From contig NZ_FSRS01000001.1 of the NCBI RefSeq assembly GCF_900142935.1, positions 1,126,001-1,190,000 on the forward strand: 64,000 nt of DNA, written 5' to 3'. The translations under genes were made by a program, and so were the position numbers. Source of the stretch: Rhodovulum sp. ES.010 (GTDB taxonomy: Bacteria; Pseudomonadota; Alphaproteobacteria; Rhodobacterales; Rhodobacteraceae). The notes beneath the pieces are model-generated. The model saw only the letters and a list, made by a program, of their open reading frames with translations, was not told where the DNA came from and did no database searches. Shown here piece by piece: positions 29,721 to 38,807 of the stretch; the first letter of the stretch is position 1; every line of letters starts with the position of its first letter.

Positions 29721-31325
29721 TCACATCCTGAACACGCCGAAGCGGGTTTCGGGGATCGGTGCGTTGAGCGCAGCGGAGAGCGACAGCGCGAGGGTTTCGC
29801 GGGACTTGCGGGGGTCGACGATGCCGTCGTCCCAAAGCCGGGCGGAGGCGTAGAGCGGGTGGCTTTGCGCCTCGAACATCTCGATGGTGGGGCGCTTGAA
29901 CTCGGCCTCCTCCTCGGAGGACCACATGTCGCCAGACCGTTCGATGGCGTCCCGTTTCACGGTGGCGAGCACGCCCGCGGCCTGTTCGCCGCCCATCACG
30001 CTGATCCGGCTGTTGGGCCAGGACCACATGAAGCGCGGCTGGTAGGCGCGTCCGGCCATGCCGTAATTGCCGGCCCCGAAGCTGCCGCCGACGATCATCG
30101 TGATCTTGGGCACCGAGGTGGTGGCCACGGCGGTGACCATCTTGGCACCGTGGCGCGCGATGCCTTCGTTTTCGTATTTGCGGCCGACCATGAAGCCGGT
30201 GATGTTCTGCAGGAACACCAGCGGCGTGCAGCGTTGCGAGCAGAGTTCCACGAAATGCGCGCCCTTCTGGGCGGCCTCGGAGAACAGCACGCCGTTATTG
30301 GCGACGATCCCCACCGGGCAACCCAACACGTGGGCGAAGCCGGTGACGAGGGTTTCGCCGAAGCGCGGCTTGAACTCGTCGAAGCGGGAGCCGTCGACCA
30401 GCCGCGCGATCACCTCGCGGATGTCGTAGGGGGTGCGCAGGTCGGCGGGCACCACGCCCAGGACCTCCTCGGGGTCATAGGCCGGGTCCTCGGGGGTTTC
30501 CCAGCGCAGGGTCGCGGGCTTGTCGCGGTTGAGATGGGAGACCGAGCGGCGGGCGAGCGCCAGCGCGTGGGCGTCGTCCTCGGCGAGATAGTCGGCCACG
30601 CCCGACAGGCGGGTATGGACGTCGCCGCCACCGAGATCCTCCGCGGTGACGACCTCGCCGGTGGCAGCCTTCACCAGCGGGGGACCCGCGAGGAAGATCG
30701 TGCCCTGCTCGCGCACGATGATAGTGACGTCGGACATCGCCGGGACGTAGGCACCGCCCGCGGTGCACGACCCCATGACCACGGCGATCTGGGAGATGCC
30801 CTTCGCGCTCATCCTTGCCTGGTTGTAGAAGATCCGGCCGAAGTGGTCGCGGTCGGGGAAGACCTCGTCCTGGTTGGGCAGGTTGGCGCCACCGGAGTCT
30901 ACCAGGTAGATGCAGGGCAGATGGCACTCGTCCGCGATTTCCTGCGCGCGAAGGTGTTTTTTGACCGTCATCGGGTAGTAGGTGCCGCCCTTTACCGTGG
31001 CATCGTTGCAGACCACCATAACCTCTTGGCCGTGCACTTGGCCCACGCCTGCGATCACCCCTGCACACGGCGCGGCGCCGTGGTAGATCCCGTACGCCGC
31101 GGTTGCGCCGATTTCGAGGAAGGGAGAGCCGGGGTCGAGCAGGTTCGCCACCCGTTCGCGGGGCAGCATCTTGCCGCGGGAGAGGTGGCGGTCGCGGGCC
31201 TTCTCGCCGCCGCCGGCGGCGGCCAGCGCGGCGGCCTCGTGGACCACGCGCAGTGCATCGAGATGCGCGGCGCGGTTCGCGCGGAACGCCTCGGAGCCCG
31301 GAACGGCGGCGGAGGTCAGTTTCAT
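29721..31325 (-). CDS. mccB: 3-methylcrotonyl-CoA carboxylase carboxyltransferase (beta) subunit
   Basis: A 534-residue acyl-CoA carboxyltransferase that moves the carboxyl group from biotin to 3-methylcrotonyl-CoA. Two crotonase-like halves: the N-half has [13 protein letters not shown] and [16 protein letters not shown], and the C-half has [15 protein letters not shown] and [16 protein letters not shown], which are the usual oxyanion loops. These motifs, and the ivd/hmgL neighbours, favour methylcrotonyl-CoA over propionyl- or geranyl-CoA. The start at 31325 gives the normal MKLTS-type N-terminus; an upstream extension of 12 residues is unlikely. Confidence 0.93.
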   Translation of the reverse strand: MKLTSAAVPGSEAFRANRAAHLDALRVVHEAAALAAAGGGEKARDRHLSRGKMLPRERVANLLDPGSPFLEIGATAAYGIYHGAAPCAGVIAGVGQVHGQEVMVVCNDATVKGGTYYPMTVKKHLRAQEIADECHLPCIYLVDSGGANLPNQDEVFPDRDHFGRIFYNQARMSAKGISQIAVVMGSCTAGGAYVPAMSDVTIIVREQGTIFLAGPPLVKAATGEVVTAEDLGGGDVHTRLSGVADYLAEDDAHALALARRSVSHLNRDKPATLRWETPEDPAYDPEEVLGVVPADLRTPYDIREVIARLVDGSRFDEFKPRFGETLVTGFAHVLGCPVGIVANNGVLFSEAAQKGAHFVELCSQRCTPLVFLQNITGFMVGRKYENEGIARHGAKMVTAVATTSVPKITMIVGGSFGAGNYGMAGRAYQPRFMWSWPNSRISVMGGEQAAGVLATVKRDAIERSGDMWSSEEEAEFKRPTIEMFEAQSHPLYASARLWDDGIVDPRKSRETLALSLSAALNAPIPETRFGVFRM

Positions 31326-31438
31326 CGCCGATCCCCCGCGCAGGCGGACGTCATCGCGCAAGCCGTTCCCATTGTCCCGCTCCTCCCTGTGCGCCCGCGC
31401 GGCGCGGCCCCCTCCCCCGGGGCCGCACCGCGACCAGC

Positions 31439-31954
31439 CTACTTGGTCTCCATGTAGGTGACCGCGCTTTCGAGGAAGAGCGCCTGTTCACCCATGCGTT
31501 TCATCGTACAGTTCGCCGCCGCCGTCATCGTGTAGGGGGTGCCGCGGCGCATCATCGCCTCGACCGCGCAGCGGATCTCGCGCCACTCGGCCCATTTCTG
31601 CTGCTGGATGGCGAGGTCCTCGGTCAGGGTGAAGGGGATGTCTTTCGATTTCGCGGTCTTCGCGAAGTCGTCGTCGGCCTCGGCGGCCAATTCCAGCATC
31701 CGGTCATAGGCCGCATCCATCCGGCCCTTCCAGTATTCCGATTCCTTGCCCATGCAGGCGGCGATGTCGGAATTCATCGGGTTCTTCATCCGCTGGAAGC
31801 AGGCCCGCGCGGATTCACCGATGCAGGTGTCGTCGGCGCCCGGCAGGCGCTGTTTCTCCATGCAGTCGAGCGTGGCATCGGGAAAGAACTTGACCTCCTG
31901 CGCAAGCGCGGGAGCCGTTGCCAGGCAGGCGGCGAGGATCAGGGGGAGTCGCAT
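31439..31954 (-). CDS. secreted DUF1311 (LprI-like) protein
   Basis: A 171-residue exported protein: signal peptide about residues 1-18 (CLATAPALA), then a cysteine-containing helical domain with [15 protein letters not shown] and CMGKESEYW. The later block [15 protein letters not shown] and a closing C resemble the DUF1311/LprI lysozyme-inhibitor-like family. Function of most members is unknown. It lies 36 bp after ivd and 113 bp before mccB, inside the leucine operon on the same strand, an odd place for a periplasmic protein. Confidence 0.82.
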   Translation of the reverse strand: MRLPLILAACLATAPALAQEVKFFPDATLDCMEKQRLPGADDTCIGESARACFQRMKNPMNSDIAACMGKESEYWKGRMDAAYDRMLELAAEADDDFAKTAKSKDIPFTLTEDLAIQQQKWAEWREIRCAVEAMMRRGTPYTMTAAANCTMKRMGEQALFLESAVTYMETK

Positions 31955-31990
31955 GGGATCACCTCATAAAGTTGACTTTATAAGTCACAT

Positions 31991-33154
31991 TTAACCCATC
32001 GCCTTCATGAGTTCACGCCCAACCAACATGCGTCGTATCTCGGAGGTGCCGGCCCCGATCTCCATCAGTTTGGCATCGCGGAACAGGCGCGCCACCGGCG
32101 CGTCGGCCAAAAATCCAGCCCCGCCCATGGCTTGCACGGCCTGGTGCGCCTGTTTCATTGCCTCTTCCGATGCATAAAGCACGCACGCCGCGGCGTCCTG
32201 CCGCGTCACAGCGCCGCGATCACAAGAGCGTGCGACGGCATAGACATAGGCCCGCGCGCTGTTCATCGCGGTGTACATGTCGGCGATCTTTCCCTGCATC
32301 AGCTGGAAACTCCCGATGCTCTCGCCGAACTGCTTGCGGTCGCGCATGTAGGGCATGATCTCGTCCAGACAGGCCGCCATGATACCGGTGCCGATGCCCG
32401 CCAGGACCACGCGTTCGTAATCAAGGCCGGACATCAGCACCCGAACGCCCTTGCCCTCCTCTCCAAGGACGTTCTCGAAGGGGACCTCCACGTCGTCGAA
32501 GATCAACTCTCCGGTATTGGACCCACGCATCCCGAGCTTGTCGAAATGGGGCGACGTCGAGAACCCCTTCATGGTCTTCTCGATGAGGAAGGCGGTGATG
32601 CCTTTTGCGCCCGCCTCGGGGTCGGTCTTGGCATAGACCACAAGCGTATCGGCATCGGGGCCGTTGGTGATCCAGTATTTCGTGCCGTTGAGCGTGTAGT
32701 AACCGTTCTTCTTCTCGGCGCGCAGCTTCATCGACACCACGTCCGAGCCCGCCCCGGCCTCTGACATCGCCAGCGCGCCGACATGGGTGCCGCTCAGCAG
32801 TTTCGGCAGGTATTTCCGCTTCTGCGCGTCGGTGCCGTTCAGCTTGATCTGGTTGACGCATAGGTTGGAATGGGCGCCGTAGCTCAGCGACACGCTGGCC
32901 GAGGCCCGCGCGATCTCCTCGACCGCGATGGTATGCGCGAGGTAGGACATCCCCGCGCCCCCGTATTCCTCCGGCACGGTAATGCCCAGAAGGCCCAACT
33001 CGCCCATCTCGCGCCAAAGCTCGGCGGGAAAATCGTTGGTCTTGTCGATCTGAGCGGCCATCGGCTTCACCCGCTCCTGCGCCCAGCGATGCACCATCTC
33101 GCGCAGCGCCGCAGTCTCGTCGTCGAGGTCGAATTCCATCGTGGCGGTGAACAT
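31991..33154 (-). CDS. ivd: isovaleryl-CoA dehydrogenase
   Basis: A 387-residue FAD acyl-CoA dehydrogenase that oxidises isovaleryl-CoA to 3-methylcrotonyl-CoA and passes electrons to ETF. FAD contacts are [16 protein letters not shown] and [11 protein letters not shown]; the C-terminal [20 protein letters not shown] block is typical. Glu247 in [11 protein letters not shown] is at the helix-G position that carries the catalytic base in isovaleryl-CoA dehydrogenases, whereas most other acyl-CoA dehydrogenases have it near the C-terminus; this supports the specific call. A GGGAGGAGG site precedes the ATG at 33154. It is the first gene of the leucine operon. Confidence 0.95.
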   Translation of the reverse strand: MFTATMEFDLDDETAALREMVHRWAQERVKPMAAQIDKTNDFPAELWREMGELGLLGITVPEEYGGAGMSYLAHTIAVEEIARASASVSLSYGAHSNLCVNQIKLNGTDAQKRKYLPKLLSGTHVGALAMSEAGAGSDVVSMKLRAEKKNGYYTLNGTKYWITNGPDADTLVVYAKTDPEAGAKGITAFLIEKTMKGFSTSPHFDKLGMRGSNTGELIFDDVEVPFENVLGEEGKGVRVLMSGLDYERVVLAGIGTGIMAACLDEIMPYMRDRKQFGESIGSFQLMQGKIADMYTAMNSARAYVYAVARSCDRGAVTRQDAAACVLYASEEAMKQAHQAVQAMGGAGFLADAPVARLFRDAKLMEIGAGTSEIRRMLVGRELMKAMG

Positions 33155-33181
33155 CGGGGCGCGCCTCCTCCCGGCACTTAT

Positions 33182-33195
33182 TGAACGCTCGTTCA
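33182..33195. promoter_or_regulatory. palindromic operator upstream of ivd
   Basis: A perfect 6-2-6 palindrome, TGAACG-CT-CGTTCA. It begins just downstream of the predicted -10 and covers the expected transcription start, the classic place for a repressor. The shape suits a TetR-family dimer; the regulator is not in the window. Confidence 0.55.
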
Positions 33196-33198
33196 TTA

Positions 33199-33226
33199 AT
33201 TAGCATCTACGGGGCTGCGGCGTCAA
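33199..33226 (-). promoter_or_regulatory. putative ivd operon promoter
   Basis: On the minus strand TTGACG (33226-33221), a 16-base spacer, then GCTAAT (33204-33199). It ends 44 bp upstream of the ivd ATG. Spacing and hexamers match the predicted nuo promoter. Confidence 0.5.
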
Positions 33227-33285
33227 TCGCGGTGGAACCGCGCGGGGGCCGTCCCTAGGCTCGAGCCAGACCCAGAGGAGCCGCC

Positions 33286-33744
33286 ATGAGACCCGCCCTG
33301 ACCGCCACCCTGTTCTGCTGCCTGCCGCTGGCCGCCCCAGCCGAGGAGGTGGGCCGCATCGGCGTGGACTGGACCGGCAACGACATCATCATCGAGGCGG
33401 TCCACGACCCCAAGGTGAAGGGCGTGACCTGCCACCTCACCTATTTCGACCGGTCTTTTCTCGACCGGCTGAGCCAGGGCAACTGGTTCGAGGATCCCTC
33501 GAACGCATCGATCGCCTGCCGCCAGACCGGCGAAATCGAGATCGGCGAGATCGACCGCAGCCCCGAGGGCGAGGAGGTGTTCCGCGAGCGCCAGTCGATC
33601 GTGTTCAAGTCGATCCGCATCAAGCGCATCTATGACGAGGCCAACCGGACGCTGGTCTACCTCGCCCATGCCCGCGAACTGACCCAGGGCTCGGCCAAGA
33701 TGGCGATCTCGACGGTACCGCTTTACGGCTCCGGCACGGCCTGA
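33286..33744 (+). CDS. creA: CreA family protein
   Basis: A 152-residue exported protein of the CreA family (named from the E. coli cre locus; function unresolved). A signal peptide covers about residues 1-19 (LAAPAEE). The family core is VGRIGVDWTGNDIIIEAVHDPKVKGVTCHL, followed by SIACRQTG and the EEVFRERQSIVFKSIRIKRIYD block; the two cysteines (Cys49 and the one in IACRQ) probably pair. An AGAGGAG site lies 5 nt before the ATG. It is divergent from ivd and convergent with the lipoprotein gene. Confidence 0.9.
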   Translation: MRPALTATLFCCLPLAAPAEEVGRIGVDWTGNDIIIEAVHDPKVKGVTCHLTYFDRSFLDRLSQGNWFEDPSNASIACRQTGEIEIGEIDRSPEGEEVFRERQSIVFKSIRIKRIYDEANRTLVYLAHARELTQGSAKMAISTVPLYGSGTA

Positions 33745-33756
33745 CGCGTTCGGCCC

Positions 33757-33775
33757 GCGCCGCTCAGCGCGGCGC
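33757..33775. terminator. hairpin between convergent genes, possible bidirectional terminator
   Basis: A 7-bp GC stem with a 5-base loop (GCGCCGC-TCAGC-GCGGCGC) between creA and the convergent lipoprotein gene, overlapping the latter's stop codon. There is no T tract on either side, so it is weak as an intrinsic terminator. Confidence 0.3.
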
Positions 33776-34231
33776 CGCGTAGATCGCGATTTCGCGCAGG
33801 TCGGTCAGCACCACGCCCAGGGCGCGCAACGCAGGCAACGACACGAGCGTGCCCGCCCCCGCGTCAGCGTCGCGGGGCCGCAGTTCAACCAGCACGCTGA
33901 AGCCGGTCGCAGGGTCCACGAGCCGGCCCTGCCGCGTGCTCGGCACCAGCGGGGTCACCGCCCAGAAGCCCGGATCGGCCGGGTCGCCCAAGCTCGCCAC
34001 GCTGCGGCCGAGGAGGTCCTCCGGGCCGCGCGGCGCGACCGTTGCCGCCGCGCGCTGCTGCGGCGAGGTCGTGTCGAACTCCTCCACCGTACGCGCCTCA
34101 GCCGGCGGAGCCATCGCGCTCATCGGTTCCCCGGGCCGGGAGGCCGGCGCGGCCGGTTCGCGGTCCAGTCCTGTGAGCGTCCCGCAGCCCGACAGCGCCA
34201 GAACGATCAAACTCAGGATTCCGCGTCGCAT
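33764..34231 (-). CDS. outer-membrane-type lipoprotein of unknown function
   Basis: A 155-residue protein with a lipoprotein signal: LIVLALSGC with Cys16 as lipidation site, followed by a long Pro/Ala/Glu-rich linker (about residues 20-65). A compact C-terminal domain contains [22 protein letters not shown] and ends in a basic residue. As I recall, proteins with this [11 protein letters not shown] block are found in Rhodobacterales and are often mislabelled D-galactarate dehydratase; nothing here supports an enzyme. It converges with creA and is divergent from moaA (97 bp). Confidence 0.82.
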   Translation of the reverse strand: MRRGILSLIVLALSGCGTLTGLDREPAAPASRPGEPMSAMAPPAEARTVEEFDTTSPQQRAAATVAPRGPEDLLGRSVASLGDPADPGFWAVTPLVPSTRQGRLVDPATGFSVLVELRPRDADAGAGTLVSLPALRALGVVLTDLREIAIYAAPR

Positions 34232-34328
34232 GCGCCTCTCTCCCCATGATTGCGCGCCAAGCCTAGTCGGTTCGGGCCCGTCCCGAAAGGCGCTTGCCGA
34301 GGGTACCCCCCGCCCCTACCTTTGCTCC

Positions 34329-35339
34329 ATGGGAGGACCACCGCTTATAGATCCGTTTGCACGCGCGATCACTTACTTGCGCGTCTCGGTCACCGACCGC
34401 TGCGATTTCCGCTGCGTCTATTGCATGGCAGAGAACATGACCTTCCTGCCGAAGAAGGAACTTCTGACGCTGGAGGAACTGGACCGGATGTGCTCGGCCT
34501 TCGTCGAACTCGGCGTGCGCAAGCTACGTATCACCGGGGGAGAGCCCTTGGTGCGGCGGGGCATCATGACCTTCTTCCGCGCGATGGGCCGGCATCTCGA
34601 CTCGGGCGCGCTGGACGAACTGACGCTGACAACCAACGGCTCGCAACTGGAACGCTTCGCCGCGGATTTGTATGCCGCGGGCGTGCGCCGGGTGAACATC
34701 AGCCTCGACACGCTGGACGCCGAAAAATTCGCCCGCGTCACCCGATGGGGGCGGCTCGAGCAGGTGATGCGCGGCATCGACGCAGCGCAGGCCGCCGGGC
34801 TGAGGGTCAAGATCAACACCGTGGCGCTGAAGGGCTTCAACGAAGAAGAGTTGTTCGACCTCGTCGACTGGTGCGCGTCGCGCGACATGGACCTGACCTT
34901 CATCGAGGTGATGCCGATGGGCGATCTCGGCAACGAGGATCGCGTGGGGCAGTACTGGTCGGTCAAGGACGTCCGCACGCGGCTGGAGGAGCGCTTCACG
35001 ACCTTCGACCTCGCCGAGCGCTCAGGCGGCCCGGCGCGCTATGTGCGGCTTGAGGAGACCGGCCAGAAGATCGGCTTCATCACGCCGCTGTCGCATAACT
35101 TCTGCGAAAGCTGCAACCGCGTGCGCCTGACCTGCACCGGCGAGCTTTACATGTGCCTCGGACAGGAGGACCTGGCCGACCTCCGTGCGCCCCTCCGCGC
35201 CTCGCCGGACGACGACGCGCGACTAATCGCCGCCATCCGCGCCGCGATTGGGCGAAAGCCCAAGGGCCACGATTTCGACTATTCCCGGCAGAGGGCAGAC
35301 GGGCAGGTCTCACGACACATGAGCCATACGGGGGGGTAA
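34329..35339 (+). CDS. moaA: GTP 3',8-cyclase (molybdenum cofactor biosynthesis protein A)
   Basis: A 336-residue radical SAM enzyme for the first step of molybdopterin synthesis, turning GTP into 3',8-cyclo-7,8-dihydro-GTP. The SAM cluster is Cys25/29/32 (CDFRCVYC), [13 protein letters not shown] is the SAM-binding GGEP motif, and the second cluster is [11 protein letters not shown] with a later Cys in YMCLGQ. The C-terminal HTGG supplies the Gly-Gly tail needed for activity. No strong ribosome-binding site is visible before the ATG at 34329, but any upstream extension lacks family sequence. An IS630 element begins 45 bp after the stop. moaC and other mo genes are absent from the window. Confidence 0.96.
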   Translation: MGGPPLIDPFARAITYLRVSVTDRCDFRCVYCMAENMTFLPKKELLTLEELDRMCSAFVELGVRKLRITGGEPLVRRGIMTFFRAMGRHLDSGALDELTLTTNGSQLERFAADLYAAGVRRVNISLDTLDAEKFARVTRWGRLEQVMRGIDAAQAAGLRVKINTVALKGFNEEELFDLVDWCASRDMDLTFIEVMPMGDLGNEDRVGQYWSVKDVRTRLEERFTTFDLAERSGGPARYVRLEETGQKIGFITPLSHNFCESCNRVRLTCTGELYMCLGQEDLADLRAPLRASPDDDARLIAAIRAAIGRKPKGHDFDYSRQRADGQVSRHMSHTGG

Positions 35340-35473
35340 CCCTCCGACCTTCGCCCGGTTGTCAGGCCTGACGCACGGCTTTCGCTAGAGCGTGTCGCCG
35401 GCTTTCGGATTCAGGATTCCCAGATTGGCCGTGATGTGATTCCGTCTCTTTGAGGCAGATATGGGGGTCATAG

Positions 35474-35839
35474 ATGGGCAAACCACATCCGATAGAGCTA
35501 CGCGAGCGTGTCGTCGCGTTTGTGGACGAAGGTCATGGGCATCGCGAAGCGGCACGGCACTTCCGGGTATCGCCGAAGTTCGTGAACGAGCTGATCAAAC
35601 TGCGTCGCGAGACCGGATCACTCAAGCCCCGGCCCCAAGGCAATGGCGGCGGGCACGGCAAGCTTGCGGGCGTGACCGGCTGGATCGAAGCCCGCGTCGC
35701 CGCCAAGGGCGAGATCACGCTCGATGAATTGGCCGTTGAGCTGGCCGAAACCCATGGCATCGAGGTCCATCGCGGCACGATCTGGCGGGTGCTGCGCGGG
35801 CTTGGTCTGACGCACGAAAAAAGACCTGCAGGCGCTTGA
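35474..35839 (+). CDS. IS630 transposase, first frame (DNA-binding part)
   Basis: A 121-residue product with a helix-turn-helix of the paired-like type: LRERVVAFVDEGHGHREAARHF then VSPKFVNELIKLRR, and a second winged-helix region ending in RGTIWRVLRGLGLTHEK. It binds the terminal repeats. Translation would stop 11 residues after the A6 run at 35817-35822; the catalytic part continues in another frame, so a frameshift is needed for full transposase. Confidence 0.9.
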   Translation: MGKPHPIELRERVVAFVDEGHGHREAARHFRVSPKFVNELIKLRRETGSLKPRPQGNGGGHGKLAGVTGWIEARVAAKGEITLDELAVELAETHGIEVHRGTIWRVLRGLGLTHEKRPAGA

Positions 35840-36431
35840 GCAGAAGCGCAAGGATGTCGCCGATCTGCGGCGCATCTGGATCGCGAAACGCCAGCCCTTC
35901 ATGGCCAACCATCTGGACCGGCTGGCCTTTGTGGACGAGACCTCGGTCAAAACCAACATGGCCAAGACGACCGGCTGGGCCCCGTTCGGGCAGCGCCTCG
36001 TCGATCACGCGCCGTTCGGACATTGGCGCACCCAGACCTTCGTCGCGGCCCTGCGCCACGACCGGCTCGACGCACCATGGATCATCGACGGGGCGATGAA
36101 CGCCGAGATGTTCGCCCTCTACATCGAAACCCAGCTGGGGCCGACGCTGCGCAAAGGCGACGTTGTCATTCTCGACAACCTGTCGAGCCATAAGGCCCCG
36201 GCCGCAGCGGCGTCCCTGCGTGCGATTGGCACCTGGTTCCTGTTCTTGCCGCCTTACAGCCCGGACCTGAACCCCATCGAAATGGCGTTCTCAAAGCTGA
36301 AGTCGCTCATAAGGAAGGCAGCCGCGCGAACCTACGATCAACTTTGGGCGGCCGTCGGCCATGTCTGCGACCTCGTCTCAGACCAAGAATGCTACAACTA
36401 CTTCAAGGCGGCCGGCTATGAGGCCGATTAA
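35823..36431 (+). CDS. IS630 transposase, second frame (DDE catalytic part)
   Basis: The continuation frame starts directly after the A6 run with KDLQALEQKRKDV-type sequence and carries the catalytic triad: Asp in LAFVDETSV, Asp in VILDNLSSHK, and Glu in NPIEMAFSKLK, preceded by PPYSPDLNP. Joining the frames needs a +1 shift, equivalent to skipping one A of the run by ribosome or polymerase slippage. An internal ATG at 35901 could start a separate product. All three catalytic residues are intact, so the element may still be active. Confidence 0.88.
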   Translation, partial: DLQALEQKRKDVADLRRIWIAKRQPFMANHLDRLAFVDETSVKTNMAKTTGWAPFGQRLVDHAPFGHWRTQTFVAALRHDRLDAPWIIDGAMNAEMFALYIETQLGPTLRKGDVVILDNLSSHKAPAAAASLRAIGTWFLFLPPYSPDLNPIEMAFSKLKSLIRKAAARTYDQLWAAVGHVCDLVSDQECYNYFKAAGYEAD

Positions 36432-36443
36432 ATGCGACGCGCT

Positions 36444-37214
36444 CTAGTCCCATGCGCAGCCCCCTTCTCCCAGGGTTCCGGGGCAGTTGACCGTGAACAC
36501 CTCGCAGGGACCCACGGGCACCTCCTTGCAATCCATGCTGCAGGATCCCGGGTTCAACGGATCGGTGCAGACCAGTTTGCAGCAGTAGCGATCCTCGTCG
36601 GGCGACGGCAGAAACGCCAGCGGGAGTTCGTCCCTCATGAGCACCGTGGCCTGGGCCACGCTGTTGGTCGGGCAGTTGCCCTGCGACTCGCACGCGTCGC
36701 GGCTGACGAGTTGCGAACACCAACGCCGCCCCTGGTCCTGTGCACCGCTGCCGCCCGCGCAATTCTCGCGCCCGGTGCAGACCCGCCAGTAGTTCTTGCG
36801 CCCCTTCCACCAGCGCCCGCATCCCGCCTTGAAGACCACGGCCGCGAGGTCTGCCGAGATGTCGGGAAGAACGTTCGGTGCGACCGAAATCACTCCGGCG
36901 TCTTTGAAAAAGACGGGCACCTCCAGCACCGTCTCGCCGGTCATCACGTCCTTCAGCATGTAGGCGCCGCGCCGTTGCGACTGCACGACGATCACGCCCT
37001 GCAGGAAGCCGACGCGCCCGTCTTCGGCCACGTCAAGCACGAGTGGATCGGCCGGAAGTATGCTGCCCGGCGCAAAGGCATCGTCCGCGGGCTGGGCGGA
37101 CAGTTGCAGAGAGGAAACCAGGACCAAAACAAAAACTGCCGCAACCCACTGGAAAATTGAAAGAAAGGCAGCGCGATTCACGACCGCCGCGCGGCCCATG
37201 GCGAATTCATTCAT
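36444..37214 (-). CDS. cysteine-rich secreted protein of unknown function
   Basis: A 256-residue protein with an N-terminal signal or anchor (SIFQWVAAVFVLVLVSSLQLSAQ, about residues 17-40). A beta-rich segment follows (VGFLQGVIVVQSQRRGAYMLKD). The C-terminal half holds 14 cysteines, including RENCAGG, RDACESQGNC, YCCKLVC and SCSMDC, suggesting a disulfide-stabilised extracellular domain. No family recognised. Its stop codon TAG contains the TA at which the IS630 element inserted; because the TA is duplicated, the stop is restored and the protein is not truncated. AT-rich DNA (37215-37272) upstream probably holds its promoter. Confidence 0.75.
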   Translation of the reverse strand: MNEFAMGRAAVVNRAAFLSIFQWVAAVFVLVLVSSLQLSAQPADDAFAPGSILPADPLVLDVAEDGRVGFLQGVIVVQSQRRGAYMLKDVMTGETVLEVPVFFKDAGVISVAPNVLPDISADLAAVVFKAGCGRWWKGRKNYWRVCTGRENCAGGSGAQDQGRRWCSQLVSRDACESQGNCPTNSVAQATVLMRDELPLAFLPSPDEDRYCCKLVCTDPLNPGSCSMDCKEVPVGPCEVFTVNCPGTLGEGGCAWD

Positions 37215-37272
37215 GACAACCTCGATAAGTAAGAAATCCAATCTCAATGGAATTAGATTACACTATTCCTGC

Positions 37273-37313
37273 AAAAAAGTCGACGCCCCGGCAGCGCGCA
37301 CTGCGCGCTGCCG
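37273..37313 (-). terminator. intrinsic terminator of the doeD operon
   Basis: Read on the minus strand, an 11-bp GC stem (CGGCAGCGCGC with its complement, 3-base loop; 37313-37289) is followed after 10 bases by six T (37278-37273). It lies 90 bp beyond the doeD stop. The spacer before the T run is longer than usual. Confidence 0.5.
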
Positions 37314-37402
37314 CCGTCCGGGCGCCGCTTTCGCGGGTGCCATCGTGGCGGCCCGCAAGACGGGGCTCCGCGGAAAACCACCCAGACGCCATGGTCGGTC
37401 GG

Positions 37403-38773
37403 TTAGCCCAGAACGACCCTGACCGCCTTCGCCGTCGCGGCGACCACCTGGTCGGCCTCCTCCGTCGTCAGGCAAAGCGGCGGGGCGTAGCCGATGATGT
37501 CGCCCTGCGGCATGGCCCGCGCGATGACGCCCTGTTTCGCCATCTCGGCCACCACGGCGCCCGCGACCTTGCCCGCGGGGTCGTAGAAGCTCCTCGAGCC
37601 CTTGTCCTCGACGAACTCGACGGCGCAAAGCATCCCCTCGCCACGCACCTCACCCACATTCGGGTGCTCGATCAGCGCGGCCTGCATCGCCGAGACGAAA
37701 TGGTTGCCCACCTTCGCCGCGTTCTCGACAAGCCCCAGTTCGTCCACCAGCTTGAGGTTGGCGATGCCCGCCGCCGCCCCGATCGGGTGCGCCGAATAGG
37801 TCCAGCCATGGCCGAACGGGCCGAACTCGTCCGTCCCCTCGGCCAGCACCTTCCACATCTTCTCCGACACGATCGAGCCCGAGAGCGGCGCATAGGCCGA
37901 GGTCAGGCCCTTGGCCACGGTCATCAGGTCGGGTTTCAGCCCGTAATGCTCCGAGCCCCACATCGAGCCGAGCCGGCCGAAGCCCGTCACCACCTCGTCG
38001 GCGATCAGCAGGATGTCGTGACGCTCCAGGATCGGCGTGATCGCCTCCCAGTAGCCCGCGGGCGGCGGCACGATGCCGCCCGTCCCCATCACCGGCTCGC
38101 CGATGAAGGCGGCGATGGTCTCGGGGCCTTCCTGCTCGATCAGCGCCTCCAGCTCGGCCGCGCAATGGGCCACGAAGTCCGCCTCGGTCATGTCGAGGTC
38201 CGGGCGGCGGAAGAAATAGGCGGGCTCGGTATGCAGGATCCGGTCGAGCGGCAGGTCGAAATGCTTGTGGAAGAGGTGAAGCCCGGTCAGCGAGCCCGTC
38301 ACCAGCCCCGAGCCGTGATAGCCGCGCCAGCGCGAGATGATCTTCTTCTTCTCGGGCCGGCCGAGGACGTTGTTGTAGTACCAGACGAGCTTCACATTGG
38401 TCTCGTTCGCGTCGGACCCGCCCAGCCCGAAATACACCTTCGACATGTGCTCGGGCGCGCGGTCGATCACCATCTTGGCCAGCCGGATCCCCGCCTCGTG
38501 GCCCTGCCCGACATAGGAGTGGTAATAGGCCAGCGCATGCGCCTGCTCGGCGATCGCCTCGGCGATCTCGGTGCGCCCGTAGCCCACGTTCACGCAGTAG
38601 AGCCCGGCGAAGGCATCCAGCAGCCGGTTGCCGTCGCGGTCCTCGATGAAGGCGCCCTCGCCGCCCGTCACGATGCGCTGGGGCGCCTCGCCGCGCTCGA
38701 ACTGCGCCAGGTGGGTCGAGGGGTGGAACAGGGCCTCGCGGTCCCATTCTTCCAGCATGTCGTTTTTCAGCAT
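37403..38773 (-). CDS. doeD: aminotransferase class III, probable L-2,4-diaminobutyrate transaminase
   Basis: A 456-residue PLP class III aminotransferase. PLP contacts: GSDANETNVKL, GYHGSGLVTGSLTG, the Asp in LLIADEVVTGFGRLG, and the lysine in DLMTVAKGLTSAYAPL. In ectoine degradation this enzyme (DoeD, or Atf in Ruegeria) converts diaminobutyrate to aspartate semialdehyde. The specific role comes from its place after doeC in a locus with doeA, doeB and doeX; by sequence alone many omega-transaminases look alike. The ATG at 38773 follows AAAGGA. A hairpin repeat fills the doeC-doeD gap. Confidence 0.88.
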   Translation of the reverse strand: MLKNDMLEEWDREALFHPSTHLAQFERGEAPQRIVTGGEGAFIEDRDGNRLLDAFAGLYCVNVGYGRTEIAEAIAEQAHALAYYHSYVGQGHEAGIRLAKMVIDRAPEHMSKVYFGLGGSDANETNVKLVWYYNNVLGRPEKKKIISRWRGYHGSGLVTGSLTGLHLFHKHFDLPLDRILHTEPAYFFRRPDLDMTEADFVAHCAAELEALIEQEGPETIAAFIGEPVMGTGGIVPPPAGYWEAITPILERHDILLIADEVVTGFGRLGSMWGSEHYGLKPDLMTVAKGLTSAYAPLSGSIVSEKMWKVLAEGTDEFGPFGHGWTYSAHPIGAAAGIANLKLVDELGLVENAAKVGNHFVSAMQAALIEHPNVGEVRGEGMLCAVEFVEDKGSRSFYDPAGKVAGAVVAEMAKQGVIARAMPQGDIIGYAPPLCLTTEEADQVVAATAKAVRVVLG

Positions 38774-38807
38774 CGCATCCGTCCTTTCACGGGTGGGCCG
38801 CCCCACC

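Larger units (their letters stand above)
35385..36446 (+). mobile_element. IS630-family insertion sequence with TA target duplication
   Basis: The element lies between duplicated TA dinucleotides (35385-35386 and 36445-36446), the hallmark of IS630/Tc1-mariner insertion. Terminal inverted repeats begin GAGCGTGTCGCC on the left and GAGCGCGTCGCA on the right, with 10 of 12 bases alike. It is about 1.06 kb and holds two overlapping transposase frames. The right TA forms part of the stop codon of the neighbouring cysteine-rich protein gene. Confidence 0.88.

Noticed and set aside
33764..34231. D-galactarate dehydratase annotation for the lipoprotein gene
   Set aside because: The protein is a 155-residue lipoprotein with no dehydratase motif; the name is a common mislabel for this family.
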